A stretch of DNA of 13,086 nt from Dehalococcoidia bacterium (GCA_030740315.1 JASLXN010000024.1:1-13086); one strand, 5' to 3'. Positions 5,800 through 13,086 are shown, counted from the first letter of the stretch. The notes: generated by a model not told the origin, from the sequence alone. Made by a program: numbers and translations.

Positions 5800-6945
5800 T
5801 CAACCGCCAAGCTGGGTCTTAATCTGTTGCGCCCACTGCTTTAGCTGGGGCTCGGCCGCTGAGGCCAGCACCGTGCCGGCGTCTGTTAGCGCCAGATAAG
5901 TCTGCCCCTGGGCCATATAGACCAGGGCACGCGCATAGTAGGCCCCCCACTGGCTGCTGTTCAGCGCTGCGGACCGGGTGAAGTCCTCCACCGCCTCATT
6001 CAACCGCCCCATCGCCTGATGGGCCAGCCCCCGGAAGTAATAGACGCCACTGTCCTGGGGTTGAAGCTCCATGGCCCGTGTGTAGTCCTGCGCCGCCGCC
6101 TTCTGGTCACCTTTCGTGTAGTAAACGCTGCCGCGGTCACGGTAGGCGGAGGCGGAGCCGGGATCTGCGGCGATGGCGGCGGAGAAATGGCCCAGGGCCT
6201 CGTCCAGCCGACCTGAGGTGAAGCTCTCTTGCCCCCGAGCCAACAGTGCCTCCACCGTCTGCGGGGTGGCTGCTGCCTGGGGGGCTGCGCCCAGCAGTGT
6301 ATCGTAGCTTTCCACCGAACTGTCATGTGCCCGCTGCTGCCAGCGGTCAAAGTGGACTATAGTCGGCAGTGGGTCCCGAGGACGTGGGCCGGGGTTCTCA
6401 GCTGGGTAGCCTAGGGGGGTCACGCCGAAGATGGTCACATCATCTGGAATACCCATCAGTCCTTTGATGTCCGCCTCCGCGAACAGAGGGGCGCCCATCC
6501 AGCAGGTGCCCAGTCCCTGGTCAGCGGCCGCCAGCAGCAGGTTTTCCATGGCGGCGGCCACACTCTCTACATCAAAAAGGTAAGCGCCCTGGTCAAACTC
6601 CTGTTTTACATAGGCGCGCTTGCGGTGTAGGCAGACCACCACATAGACCGGGGCCTGAGGGAGGGAGGCATAAACATCGTGCATGCGCTGGTCCAGCTCG
6701 CTGCCGCTGACGGGCTGGGTAGAGGCTTGGGAGAAAACAGTACGGTGAGCTCCCAGAATAAGCTCAGAAAGCCGTTGCCTTATCTCCAGCTCCCTAACAA
6801 CAATAAAGCCCCATGGCTGCCCGTTTACGGCGCTAGGTGCACAGCTTGCGGCCTCCAGCACCGCCATTACCTTTTCGTCTTCTACGGGTTGGGGTTGGTA
6901 CTGCCGGATGCTGCGTCGCTTCTTGATGGCTGCCAGAGTCTCCAT
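5800..6945 (-). CDS. Nitroreductase-family flavoprotein fused to C-terminal TPR repeats
   Basis: From the ATG at 6945 the protein has 381 residues. Residues 1-200 are a nitroreductase-like FMN domain: the RRSIRQY start at 10-16, APSAVNGQPW at 36-45, GLGTCWMG at 144-151 and LGYP at 178-181. These enzymes usually act as dimers that reduce nitro, quinone or enone compounds with NAD(P)H. An Ala-rich linker (about 217-230) leads to about four tetratricopeptide repeats (234-368), for example GRLDEALGHFSAAIAADP, which normally bind other proteins. Typical nitroreductases end near 200 residues, so the TPR half is an uncommon addition. The frame can be extended to a TTG at 7011 (22 extra residues), but that extension is polar, lacks a ribosome site and lies before the conserved start of the domain. 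The ATG has a purine-rich AAGAGAG upstream. The gene stands alone, divergent from dctP. Confidence 0.88.
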   Translation of the reverse strand: METLAAIKKRRSIRQYQPQPVEDEKVMAVLEAASCAPSAVNGQPWGFIVVRELEIRQRLSELILGAHRTVFSQASTQPVSGSELDQRMHDVYASLPQAPVYVVVCLHRKRAYVKQEFDQGAYLFDVESVAAAMENLLLAAADQGLGTCWMGAPLFAEADIKGLMGIPDDVTIFGVTPLGYPAENPGPRPRDPLPTIVHFDRWQQRAHDSSVESYDTLLGAAPQAAATPQTVEALLARGQESFTSGRLDEALGHFSAAIAADPGSASAYRDRGSVYYTKGDQKAAAQDYTRAMELQPQDSGVYYFRGLAHQAMGRLNEAVEDFTRSAALNSSQWGAYYARALVYMAQGQTYLALTDAGTVLASAAEPQLKQWAQQIKTQLGG

Positions 6946-7044
6946 TTGTCTCTCTTTCTTGCTTGCGGTGTTACCATTTGTAGTTTCCTTGTCATCGACG
7001 AGCTTTGTCAAGTGGTGTATCGGGAGGAGGTATGTAGTGACCGC

Positions 7045-7064
7045 ATATTGTACAGAATATTGTA
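7045..7064. repeat. Direct repeat ATATTGTA x2 in the divergent nitroreductase/dctP region
   Basis: ATATTGTA occurs at 7045-7052 and again at 7057-7064, 12 bases apart, in the 243-base gap between the nitroreductase gene and dctP. The core ATTGTA also occurs in the inverted repeat at 3628-3664. It may be a regulator site or simply AT-rich DNA. I could not place a convincing promoter for the nitroreductase in this gap. Confidence 0.3.
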
Positions 7065-7119
7065 AAGAATTCTCTTAAGGAGTTGCGTAGAACAATAACA
7101 TGTCCGAAAACACAGATAA

Positions 7120-7148
7120 TTGACAAGGGACAAATAAGACACTATAAT
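7120..7148 (+). promoter_or_regulatory. Perfect consensus sigma-70 promoter for the TRAP transporter
   Basis: TTGACA at 7120-7125 and TATAAT at 7143-7148 are both perfect consensus boxes with the ideal 17-base spacing. Transcription would begin near 7155, giving a leader of about 34 bases before the dctP ATG at 7189. Such a match predicts strong expression of the binding protein unless an operator limits it. Confidence 0.85.
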
Positions 7149-7188
7149 GCGCCCAGTTACTTTTCGGTTAATATGAGGAGGAGTCATT

Positions 7189-8382
7189 ATGAAACTTTGT
7201 GGAAGCTGGCGCAGCTTGCTGTTTTTGTTCGTAGCGCTGGCAGTAGTAGTTTCTGCCGTGGCATGCAAGTCTGAAACCCCGGCCCCGGCACCGGCCCCGG
7301 CACCGGCCCCAGCGGCAGCCCCGGCTCCGGCTCCGGCTCCAGCGCGTCCGGCTCCAGCGGCAGCCCCGGCCCCGGCAGGCCCGGCTATCGTAGCAGTGGC
7401 GCCCATGAAGCTGAAGATGGGCTCCCCGTTCCCGCCGCCGCCGGCCACCATGTCTATGGGTATAGACTACTTTCAGAAGCAAATAACCGAGCGCACCGGG
7501 GGCAACATAACCTTCGAGAACTTCTGGGCGGCCTCCCTTGTGTCTCCTGGAGAGGTGCTGGAAGCGGTGCAGAAGGGTGTCGTGGATTTGAGCCCTGGCG
7601 TATGGCTCTACTCCCCGGGCAAGACGCCCTTGGGCACCTTTGAGTACGCCTTCGCCTTCCGCCCTTCCGACCCCGAGGTGCTTATCAATGCAAAGCGCCA
7701 GTTGTACGATACCGTCCCCGCTTTCACCCAGGAGCTTGAAGAATACAATGTAAAGATGCTCTTCCTTCAGGCCATCTTGAGCTACGACATTATGGCCAAG
7801 ATGCCTATACGAACCTTGGATGAGATGAAAGGCAAGAAGCTGGCCGTTATCGGCACCGAGTTCCCCAGGTGGACGGCCTCCAGTGGCGCCGTGCCGGTGA
7901 CTATGCCCGCTGGAGACCGCTATGTGGGTCTGCAGAGGGGAACCATCGACGGCCAGATTCTGACGATGGATATCATGGGGGACATGAAGCACTACGAAGT
8001 ATCCAAGCATTACACCTATACCGACCTGGGCTCGGCCGTCCCGCTGGGGGTATGGATGAACCTAGACACCTACAACTCCTTCAGCCCCGAGCTGCAAGCG
8101 CTGGTTGACGAAGTCACCGTGGAGACAGAGGCATACCACCTCAAACTGCTCCAGGACCGGGCTGCGGGTTATGTGGACGCCTACGAGGATGCTGGAGTTA
8201 CCTTCTACACCATGTCCGATGCCGATAAGGACAAGTGGGCCTCGATGATGGACGATATCCCGGCTGAATGGGCTCAGAAGATGGTAGACCGTGGCTGGCC
8301 CGGCTGGAAGATTGTGGACACCTTCCTTGACGTGACCACCAAGGCCGGTCACAACTGGACCCGGACTTGGGGGCAAAAGTAA
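7189..8382 (+). CDS. dctP: TRAP transporter solute-binding lipoprotein (DctP family)
   Basis: The 397-residue protein is the extracytoplasmic substrate receptor of a tripartite ATP-independent periplasmic transporter. Residues 1-25 are a lipoprotein signal with a hydrophobic core (LLFLFVALAVVV) and lipobox SAVAC, so C26 would be lipidated. Residues 31-68 form a Pro/Ala-rich tether. The DctP fold follows from about 74, with GEVLEAVQKGVVDL (121-134), GAVPVTMP (233-240) and LQRGTIDG (248-255), all typical of the family. The usual arginine in the GxKxR motif, which binds the substrate carboxylate, is replaced: the sequence reads GKKLA at 215-219. R227 is nearby and might substitute. The ATG has a strong AGGAGG 8 bases upstream and a consensus promoter. 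dctQ and dctM follow. The ligand cannot be read from sequence; membrane tethering suggests a host where a free periplasmic protein would be lost, or simply a lipoprotein variant. Confidence 0.93.
   Translation: MKLCGSWRSLLFLFVALAVVVSAVACKSETPAPAPAPAPAPAAAPAPAPAPARPAPAAAPAPAGPAIVAVAPMKLKMGSPFPPPPATMSMGIDYFQKQITERTGGNITFENFWAASLVSPGEVLEAVQKGVVDLSPGVWLYSPGKTPLGTFEYAFAFRPSDPEVLINAKRQLYDTVPAFTQELEEYNVKMLFLQAILSYDIMAKMPIRTLDEMKGKKLAVIGTEFPRWTASSGAVPVTMPAGDRYVGLQRGTIDGQILTMDIMGDMKHYEVSKHYTYTDLGSAVPLGVWMNLDTYNSFSPELQALVDEVTVETEAYHLKLLQDRAAGYVDAYEDAGVTFYTMSDADKDKWASMMDDIPAEWAQKMVDRGWPGWKIVDTFLDVTTKAGHNWTRTWGQK
7279..7380 (+). repeat. Tandem codon repeat encoding the Pro/Ala tether of DctP
   Basis: Short GC-rich units repeat in frame here: a 12-base unit GGCCCCGGCACC occurs twice from 7281, followed by several copies of CCGGCT. 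They encode the Ala-Pro tether between the lipidated cysteine and the binding domain. Tracts of this kind can change length by slippage without breaking the frame when whole 6-base units are lost or gained. Confidence 0.7.
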
Positions 8383-8422
8383 TCCCTCTGTCCACTACCA
8401 GAGGTGCTGGTAAGTGAGTGTT

Positions 8423-8453
8423 AGGGCGGTGACCCCATTGGGGTCACCGCCCT
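8423..8453 (+). promoter_or_regulatory. Strong intercistronic hairpin between dctP and dctQ
   Basis: AGGGCGGTGACCCC (8423-8436) pairs perfectly with GGGGTCACCGCCCT (8440-8453) around a 3-base loop. It sits 40 bases after the dctP stop and 34 bases before dctQ. TTAAAGAT follows rather than a T tract, so it is not a complete intrinsic terminator. It more likely protects the dctP message from 3' decay or partly attenuates, giving more binding protein than membrane subunits. A smaller hairpin, CCTCTG/CAGAGG at 8385-8404, precedes it. Confidence 0.75.
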
Positions 8454-8487
8454 TAAAGATACGGCTCAGGGAGGTTACTCTACACAG

Positions 8488-9015
8488 GTGAGTCACTCTA
8501 TGCCACGCCGTATGCTACAGCGGATTGAAAAGGTTAGCCACCGCTTCAATGAGGCAATGGCCACCATCGCTGGTGGCATTACCGTTGCTATGATGTTGCT
8601 GGTGGTGTTGGATGTCAGCGGGCGTGAGTTGTTTAGCAGCCCCATCACCGGAGGCCTGGAGAGCGCACAGATAATGCTGGCCTACATCATCTTCTTCTCC
8701 TTTGCTTATGCCTTGGTAGTTGGCGGCCATGTGCGAATGACATTGGCAATGGACCGTTTCGGACACCGGCTGCGTCTGGCAGCCGAGTTACTGGCCGGGG
8801 TTCTGGGCTTCACGCTCTTCTCACTGCTTACGTGGGGCGGCTGGGTTCAGTTTTGGGACTCTTGGATAGTTAAAGAGTACATGCCGGCGGCGGTGGAGTT
8901 GCCCTACTGGGTGCCCAAGTTCGCTGTGCCCGTGGGCATGTTCCTTATCAGCATCCAGTTTATGATCTATTTCTTCACCCACTTGGCCAAACTTACGGAA
9001 AAGCAGGGGAATTAG
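8488..9015 (+). CDS. dctQ: TRAP transporter small membrane subunit (DctQ family)
   Basis: The 175-residue protein has four hydrophobic segments (about 25-47, 58-79, 95-116 and 142-163), the normal topology and size of DctQ. DctQ joins the large permease DctM in the inner membrane. The central stretch with GGLESAQIML and GHVRMTLAMDRF is characteristic of the family. I chose the GTG at 8488 because GGGAGG lies at 8469-8474, a long but usable spacing; an ATG four codons later would lie still further from it. The gene follows dctP after a 105-base gap that holds a strong hairpin and precedes dctM by one base, so Q and M are probably translated together. Confidence 0.9.
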   Translation: MSHSMPRRMLQRIEKVSHRFNEAMATIAGGITVAMMLLVVLDVSGRELFSSPITGGLESAQIMLAYIIFFSFAYALVVGGHVRMTLAMDRFGHRLRLAAELLAGVLGFTLFSLLTWGGWVQFWDSWIVKEYMPAAVELPYWVPKFAVPVGMFLISIQFMIYFFTHLAKLTEKQGN

Positions 9016-9016
9016 C

Positions 9017-10327
9017 ATGGATCCGTTCCTGACAGGCATACTGGGCATATTGGCCCTCTTCTTCATGTTGGGAGTAGGGGTTCACATCGGGGTGGCCTTA
9101 GGAGTGGTGGGGGTGCTGGGGATGCTGGCCATCATCGGCCTAGAAGCGGGAGTTTCACTGCTGGCAACAACCTCTTTTCACTTTGCCACCAACCCTGAGT
9201 TTATCGTCATGCCCCTGTTCATCCTCATGGGCCTGCTTGCCATGATTGGGGGCATCAGCGAGGCCACATACAGTGCGCTAAGTAAATGGATTGGCAAGAT
9301 ACGTGGGGGCCTAGGGATTGCTACTGTGGGCGCCTGCACCGCCTTTGGTACCGTCTCCGGCTCTGCCCTGGTTACCGCCACCGTCTTCGCTCGGGTGAGC
9401 TGCCCCGAGATGAGGCGCCAGGGCTACAGTAAAGGGCTGGCTTACGGCATAGTCTCCTCCGCCGGGGCCATCGGCATGCTTATCCCTCCTAGCCTGCTGG
9501 CGGTGGTATATGGCCTGCTCACTCTTGAGTCCATAGGCGACCTGCTGATAGCTGGCATAGCCCCCGGGGTGCTCCTGGCGCTGGTGTTTACTGTGGGTAT
9601 CCTTGTGATGGCCTATACTAATCCTACCCTGGCGCCTCCGGTGGCCTTCGATATCACCTGGGGGCAGCGTCTAGCCAGCCTCAAGGACTTCTGGCCCATC
9701 GGAATATCGGGTGTCGTGGTAATCGGAGGCATCTACTCCGGCTTTTTTACTCCCAGCGAGGCAGGCGCCTTCGGCGCCCTTGCCATCCTGCTGATTGCCG
9801 TGTTCTGGGGGGGCATGCGCTGGCCACAGCTACGCAAAGCCCTGAACGAGACGGTGTCCATCACCGCCATGATATTTCTCATCCTAATCGCCGCCAAGGT
9901 GTTCTCACGCTTCATGATGCTTTCCGGCGTGGCCCCCAAGCTGGTGAACACTATTCTTGACCTGGGCCTGGGTCCGTTGGGGCTGGTAATAACCATGGCC
10001 ATCCTCTACCTCATCTTGGGTGCCTTCCTGGACTCTATTTCCATGCTGTCCATCACAATCCCCGTTATTTATCCGGCGGTGCAGGCTTTGGGAATTGACC
10101 CCATGTGGTTTGCCATGGTTGTCATTCTGGCAATACATGTGGGGCTGATAACGCCGCCCGTGGGCCTTAATGTCTATGCAGTGAAGGGGGTAGCGGAACC
10201 GGATGTCAGCTTAGAGGACATATTCCGGGGCACTATACCGTTCTTCTTCATGATGCTGCTGGCGCTGGCCATCATCATCGCCTTTCCCACTCTCAGCACA
10301 TGGCTCCCGGCACGCATTCTACATTAG
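9017..10327 (+). CDS. dctM: TRAP transporter large permease (DctM family)
   Basis: The 436-residue, very hydrophobic protein has about a dozen membrane segments and matches the size of DctM, the subunit that moves substrate using an ion gradient, usually sodium. Family signatures are visible: PLFILMG at about 66-72, GGLGIATVGACTAFGTVSGSA at about 96-116 with the P-E-M-R-R-Q-GY stretch following, GMLIPPS near 154, GIYSGFFTPSEAGAFGA near 240, and LITPPVG near 375. The ATG lies one base after the dctQ stop region, with AGGGGA upstream. It is the last gene of the plus-strand operon. The downstream 39 bases (10328-10366) before the convergent zinc-ribbon gene show no clear terminator. Confidence 0.94.
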   Translation: MDPFLTGILGILALFFMLGVGVHIGVALGVVGVLGMLAIIGLEAGVSLLATTSFHFATNPEFIVMPLFILMGLLAMIGGISEATYSALSKWIGKIRGGLGIATVGACTAFGTVSGSALVTATVFARVSCPEMRRQGYSKGLAYGIVSSAGAIGMLIPPSLLAVVYGLLTLESIGDLLIAGIAPGVLLALVFTVGILVMAYTNPTLAPPVAFDITWGQRLASLKDFWPIGISGVVVIGGIYSGFFTPSEAGAFGALAILLIAVFWGGMRWPQLRKALNETVSITAMIFLILIAAKVFSRFMMLSGVAPKLVNTILDLGLGPLGLVITMAILYLILGAFLDSISMLSITIPVIYPAVQALGIDPMWFAMVVILAIHVGLITPPVGLNVYAVKGVAEPDVSLEDIFRGTIPFFFMMLLALAIIIAFPTLSTWLPARILH

Positions 10328-10366
10328 CCTAACCAGGTAGCTCCAGGCGGGATGGTATCAGTTCTC

Positions 10367-10618
10367 CTAGTCAGACTCACCTTCGGGGAGGAGCGAGCTC
10401 CAAGGGATATAGTTGGTGCCCAGAGGGAAGCGGGTGGGGTGGCTCTCCAACTCATGGAAGCAGTCTTGGCACTTCTGTATCACGGTCCAGCCGGTCACTT
10501 TCAGTACCGGGTATTCCGCAATGCTCTGTCCTTTGCATTTGGGACAAGTCTTCCCTGGCAGGTACTGCCGCTGGGTGAATAGCTCCGTCTCCTCAGGACG
10601 CGGGAATATGGTGGACAT
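10367..10618 (-). CDS. Small zinc-ribbon protein of the hydantoinase operon
   Basis: The 83-residue protein has two CxxC pairs, C25/C28 (CPKC) and C50/C53 (CQDC), 21 residues apart, which is the pattern of a single zinc ribbon. The rest is rich in aromatic and charged residues with no membrane segment. The ATG comes 3 bases after the hyuB stop and has a strong AGGAGG, so it is the third gene of the hyuA-hyuB operon. In acetone and acetophenone carboxylases, HyuA- and HyuB-like subunits work with a small zinc-binding subunit. This protein could be an analogous, shorter partner. That is inference from context, since I see no clear alignment. Confidence 0.8.
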   Translation of the reverse strand: MSTIFPRPEETELFTQRQYLPGKTCPKCKGQSIAEYPVLKVTGWTVIQKCQDCFHELESHPTRFPLGTNYIPWSSLLPEGESD

Positions 10619-10621
10619 TGT

Positions 10622-12541
10622 TTAGCCCTCCTTCCGGCTCCGGCGAATCTGCTCGGTGGCCTGGTAGTCCACCTCCAAGGCTTCGGGGTCTGCATCCGGG
10701 TCTCCCTTTACCACCACGCCATAGTCACGCTTTGCGCCCTCCAGGGAGACATAGCCGTCACGGACATCCCGTTTCACAAGTTCTATGTCCCTTTCCAGGG
10801 GGTCACCCCACCCGCCGCCGCCCGGACTGATGATTCGTATAGTGGTGTCCCGTTTCAACTGGAACACCCGGTTCAGTCCCCGGTACCACTGCCCGCCTTG
10901 GTGGTCAATCTCGTGGGTATCGGGGTTATAGTATCCGGCCAGCGGTTCGGTATAGTCCCGATAGAACCCAGGCGGACTGATGCCGTTAAGGGTAGGCAGC
11001 AGGCCCTTCTCCTCAAACTTCCAGATGTCCGGAGGTACCATCCACACGCCACCGGATGCCCCCTCTTTGCCCCCCACGCAGCCCCAGGGGAGTATCTTCA
11101 TGTGCAGAAAAAGGTTTCTGGCCTCTGTATCATCCAGCACCACTCGGTCCACCAGCACGGATGTCCCGCCCCGATGCTTGCCAGGGCCGCCGCTATCCTG
11201 GACAAACTCTTTTCGCAGGATTAGGACCGGAAACTCTTCCTCGGTGGCCTCCACAGAGGGGTCCATGATGTTCTGCTGGGAGAGGGAGACGAAATGCTCG
11301 GCATCTCCGGCGTCTGTAGCCCCAAAGGCCCCCAGGGCGACATAGGCGACCAGGAAGAAGCGTTCCCTGCCGGAGCGGGTGTCCTGGCCGTTGCATGAAA
11401 GGCCCAAGTTGGTGCCATAGTGGCCCCCAAAGCCCCTCTCCTTGACACCGTTCAGCAGCGCCTTGACTACCGCATTGAATACCGCTTCTGCGGTATCGAA
11501 ATACGAGGTGGTGCTGTGAGGAGGCAGAGCGCTTATGAAAGTGTTTTCCGGCAACACCAGGTTAATGGGCCTGAAGGCCCCGGAGTTGTTAGGATTCACA
11601 GGATCAAACAGCCATTTGAAGGCGGTATAGGTGCCGTTTGCAGTGTCGTACACAGTACAGTTCATAGATGATGCCGCCACCCGGGAGGACCCGCTGAAGT
11701 CCACCTCAACCTCGTCCCCCTTCTTGGTTACCTTGCATTTGATGTCGTAGGGTTGGTCGTTGAAGAAATCCCCGTCTACCCCATCTTCTCCGCTGTACTC
11801 CCCGTCAGGGAGCCAGGAGAAGCCCTGGCGCATGGAGCGCTCCGCATAGTCCAGGGAATAGGCCATGGCCTCATGCAGGTGTTCCACACCGTACTTCTGG
11901 GCTAGGCCGATAAGTGCTTTCTCGCCGAACCGCATGGCGCTGAATAGGGCCTGGATGTCCCCCAGCACCAGGTGCGGCACACGGCTGTTGGCGAAATACA
12001 GATTGAAACCTGGCTTGTAGGGCTGGTTGTTTCTGTAAACGGGTACTCCGGAGATTACCAGCCCATCCTCCCATATATTGCGCTTTTCAACGGAGTAACC
12101 CCCGGGCACCACGCCGCCCATGTCCAGTATGTGCGCCTTGGTGCATATGGCGCCCAGGAATTTACCCTGGTAGTATATGGGCTTGAAGAATCCGTTGTCA
12201 TAGATGTGGTTGCCCGCCATGTAGGGGTTGTTGATGGCTATAACATCTCCGTCCTCCATGTTCTCCAGGCCGTACTCGTCAACCAGGTTGCGTACCATAA
12301 AGGGCATGCACCCGGAGAAGTGGGCCAGGCTTTCGGACATGGCCACGATGTCCAGTTCCAGTTCCGGAGGCTGTTTCGGGGCAACCACAGCCGTGCAGAA
12401 ATCGAAGGCCTCCCGGATGATGTAAGAGAAGGTGGAACGCACGATAAGTCGGCTCATCTGGCGCACCACTGCAACAAAGGAGTTGCGCATGATTTCAGCG
12501 GCTACGGGGTCCAGAGTGCCCTTTGGGGTTGTGTTATTCAT
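10622..12541 (-). CDS. hyuB: Hydantoinase B/oxoprolinase-type subunit
   Basis: The 639-residue protein belongs to the HyuB family, which with HyuA forms ATP-dependent enzymes: N-methylhydantoinases, 5-oxoprolinases, caprolactamases and the ketone carboxylases. Typical features are the N-terminal DPVAAEIMRNSF (about 11-22), REAFDFCTAV near 43-52, DGDVIAINNPYMAGNH at about 97-112, and the C-terminal PGGGGWGDP, after which come KRDVRDGYVS and YGVVV. It is somewhat longer than many HyuB proteins. The ATG overlaps the hyuA stop as ATGA, so the two are translationally coupled. The substrate cannot be assigned: the same fold hydrolyses cyclic amides or carboxylates ketones. The neighbouring TRAP transporter may supply the substrate, but it is on the opposite strand. 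Confidence 0.93.
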   Translation of the reverse strand: MNNTTPKGTLDPVAAEIMRNSFVAVVRQMSRLIVRSTFSYIIREAFDFCTAVVAPKQPPELELDIVAMSESLAHFSGCMPFMVRNLVDEYGLENMEDGDVIAINNPYMAGNHIYDNGFFKPIYYQGKFLGAICTKAHILDMGGVVPGGYSVEKRNIWEDGLVISGVPVYRNNQPYKPGFNLYFANSRVPHLVLGDIQALFSAMRFGEKALIGLAQKYGVEHLHEAMAYSLDYAERSMRQGFSWLPDGEYSGEDGVDGDFFNDQPYDIKCKVTKKGDEVEVDFSGSSRVAASSMNCTVYDTANGTYTAFKWLFDPVNPNNSGAFRPINLVLPENTFISALPPHSTTSYFDTAEAVFNAVVKALLNGVKERGFGGHYGTNLGLSCNGQDTRSGRERFFLVAYVALGAFGATDAGDAEHFVSLSQQNIMDPSVEATEEEFPVLILRKEFVQDSGGPGKHRGGTSVLVDRVVLDDTEARNLFLHMKILPWGCVGGKEGASGGVWMVPPDIWKFEEKGLLPTLNGISPPGFYRDYTEPLAGYYNPDTHEIDHQGGQWYRGLNRVFQLKRDTTIRIISPGGGGWGDPLERDIELVKRDVRDGYVSLEGAKRDYGVVVKGDPDADPEALEVDYQATEQIRRSRKEG

Positions 12542-13086
12542 GATTTCCCCCAGGTAATCCTTAGATTGCCATAGGTGTCCACCACGGCTTCGTCCCCGTG
12601 CAGCAATACTGTGGTGGATGTCCGTTGCTGGATAATGGCCGGCCCTTTTATACGGTTGCCAGACTTCAGCTTCTCACGCTGGTACAATGGGACCGTACTG
12701 TGCTCTTCCCTGTCGAAGTATACCTGCGCGTCCTCCAAGAACGCCTCTTGGGGGCTTTCGCCGCCGGACTCGATGTGAGGCAGCTGGGGTTTTTCCCGGG
12801 CTGCTGTACCACTGACCCGGGCCATAATCAGCTTTACCGAATAGGTGGGCAGGTTGTACCCCCACGAACGCTTGTGCGCCTGGTGGAAGTTCTGGGACAT
12901 CTCCTCCTTGCATGCGCCACCTATTTCCCCGGATGGTACTGGAACGGAGAATGTGTCCCAGGTCTGGCCCATATAGCGGCCGTCGAAATAGCGGTTGAGC
13001 ACCACTTGGTCCGGGGAAATGCCCTGGCGCTGAAACATCTCCAGCACACGGGCTTCCAGCCTCTGGTAGACGGCAGCCAACTCCTC
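12538..13086 (-). CDS. hyuA: Hydantoinase A/oxoprolinase-type subunit, C-terminal part, cut by the window edge
   Basis: The reading frame is open to the right edge (it continues upstream with E-E before the first TTG), so only about the last 182 residues of a protein normally near 680-700 are visible. Recognisable HyuA C-terminal features are DGRYMGQTWDTFSVPVP, FHQAHKRSWGY, the YQREKLKSGNRIKGPAIIQQ stretch and DTYGNLRI near the end. HyuA carries the ATP-binding part of these enzymes, but that region is outside the window. The stop overlaps the hyuB start by 4 bases (ATGA). The TTG at 13080 is not a credible start because homology continues before it. Confidence 0.92.
   Translation of the reverse strand, partial: EELAAVYQRLEARVLEMFQRQGISPDQVVLNRYFDGRYMGQTWDTFSVPVPSGEIGGACKEEMSQNFHQAHKRSWGYNLPTYSVKLIMARVSGTAAREKPQLPHIESGGESPQEAFLEDAQVYFDREEHSTVPLYQREKLKSGNRIKGPAIIQQRTSTTVLLHGDEAVVDTYGNLRITWGKS

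Noticed and set aside
6946..7011. Upstream TTG start for the nitroreductase
   Set aside because: It adds 22 polar residues before the conserved domain start, with no Shine-Dalgarno. The TTGACA there resembles a -35 box but has no -10 at a proper distance.
7024..7037. GGAGGAGG followed closely by ATG on the plus strand
   Set aside because: The ATG is followed at once by TAG and is too close to the ribosome-site sequence, so it encodes nothing.
7168..8010. 280-codon minus-strand frame opposite dctP
   Set aside because: It is His/Arg/Gly-rich, matches no family and is fully explained by codon bias of the well-supported dctP gene.
11972..12574. 200-codon plus-strand frame opposite hyuB
   Set aside because: It is a shadow of hyuB; the hyuB frame has clear family motifs, and this one has none and no ribosome site.
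1..13086. CRISPR array, tRNA/rRNA, insertion sequence, phage or defence genes
   Set aside because: No spaced direct repeats, no cloverleaf, no transposase or terminal inverted repeats and no recognisable defence proteins were seen; nearly all the sequence is assigned to metabolic genes.

Overview
The window is a GC-rich, densely coded stretch of bacterial accessory-metabolism DNA. It carries one complete substrate-uptake system and several flavin or iron-sulfur redox enzymes. Strong AGGAGG-type ribosome sites and near-consensus sigma-70 promoters point to an ordinary bacterial expression system. Two oxygen-sensitive-looking Fe-S reductases, a nitroreductase, a tripartite (TRAP) transporter and a hydantoinase/oxoprolinase operon together would fit an anaerobic or microaerophilic heterotroph. 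An uncultured Chloroflexota (Dehalococcoidia-like) lineage is my best guess. That is inference from gene content and from the Pro/Ala-rich linkers; there is no marker gene here and deltaproteobacterial or other hosts are possible.

Layout. (1) Minus strand, 3439 down to 1: a short OYE-family (NADH:flavin oxidoreductase) enzyme, then an AMP-binding acyl-CoA-synthetase-like protein that lacks its nucleotide-binding loop and C-terminal lid, then a 2x[4Fe-4S] ferredoxin-like protein with a long Pro/Ala tail, then the probable first codons of another gene at the left edge. (2) Plus strand, 3672-5693: a full-length 2,4-dienoyl-CoA-reductase-like flavoprotein, divergent from the first OYE and preceded by a perfect 13-bp inverted repeat. 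(3) Minus strand, 5800-6945: a nitroreductase fused to TPR repeats. (4) Plus strand, 7189-10327: TRAP transporter genes dctP-dctQ-dctM behind a perfect consensus promoter, with a 14-bp hairpin between dctP and dctQ. (5) Minus strand, 13086 down to 10367: hyuA (partial, runs off the right edge), hyuB and a small zinc-ribbon gene in a tight operon that converges on the transporter.

A working picture (inference) is uptake of a small polar compound by the TRAP system, opening or carboxylation of a substrate by HyuAB plus the Zn protein, and reduction of unsaturated or nitro intermediates by the OYE and nitroreductase enzymes. The most unusual part is the AMP-binding/ferredoxin pair. The first protein is missing catalytic motifs, and the two reading frames meet at what looks like a single +1 frameshift inside a canonical adenylate-forming A8 motif. 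They may therefore be, or descend from, one fused protein. The Fe-S cysteine pattern of the short OYE and the active site of the long one also depart from their families.
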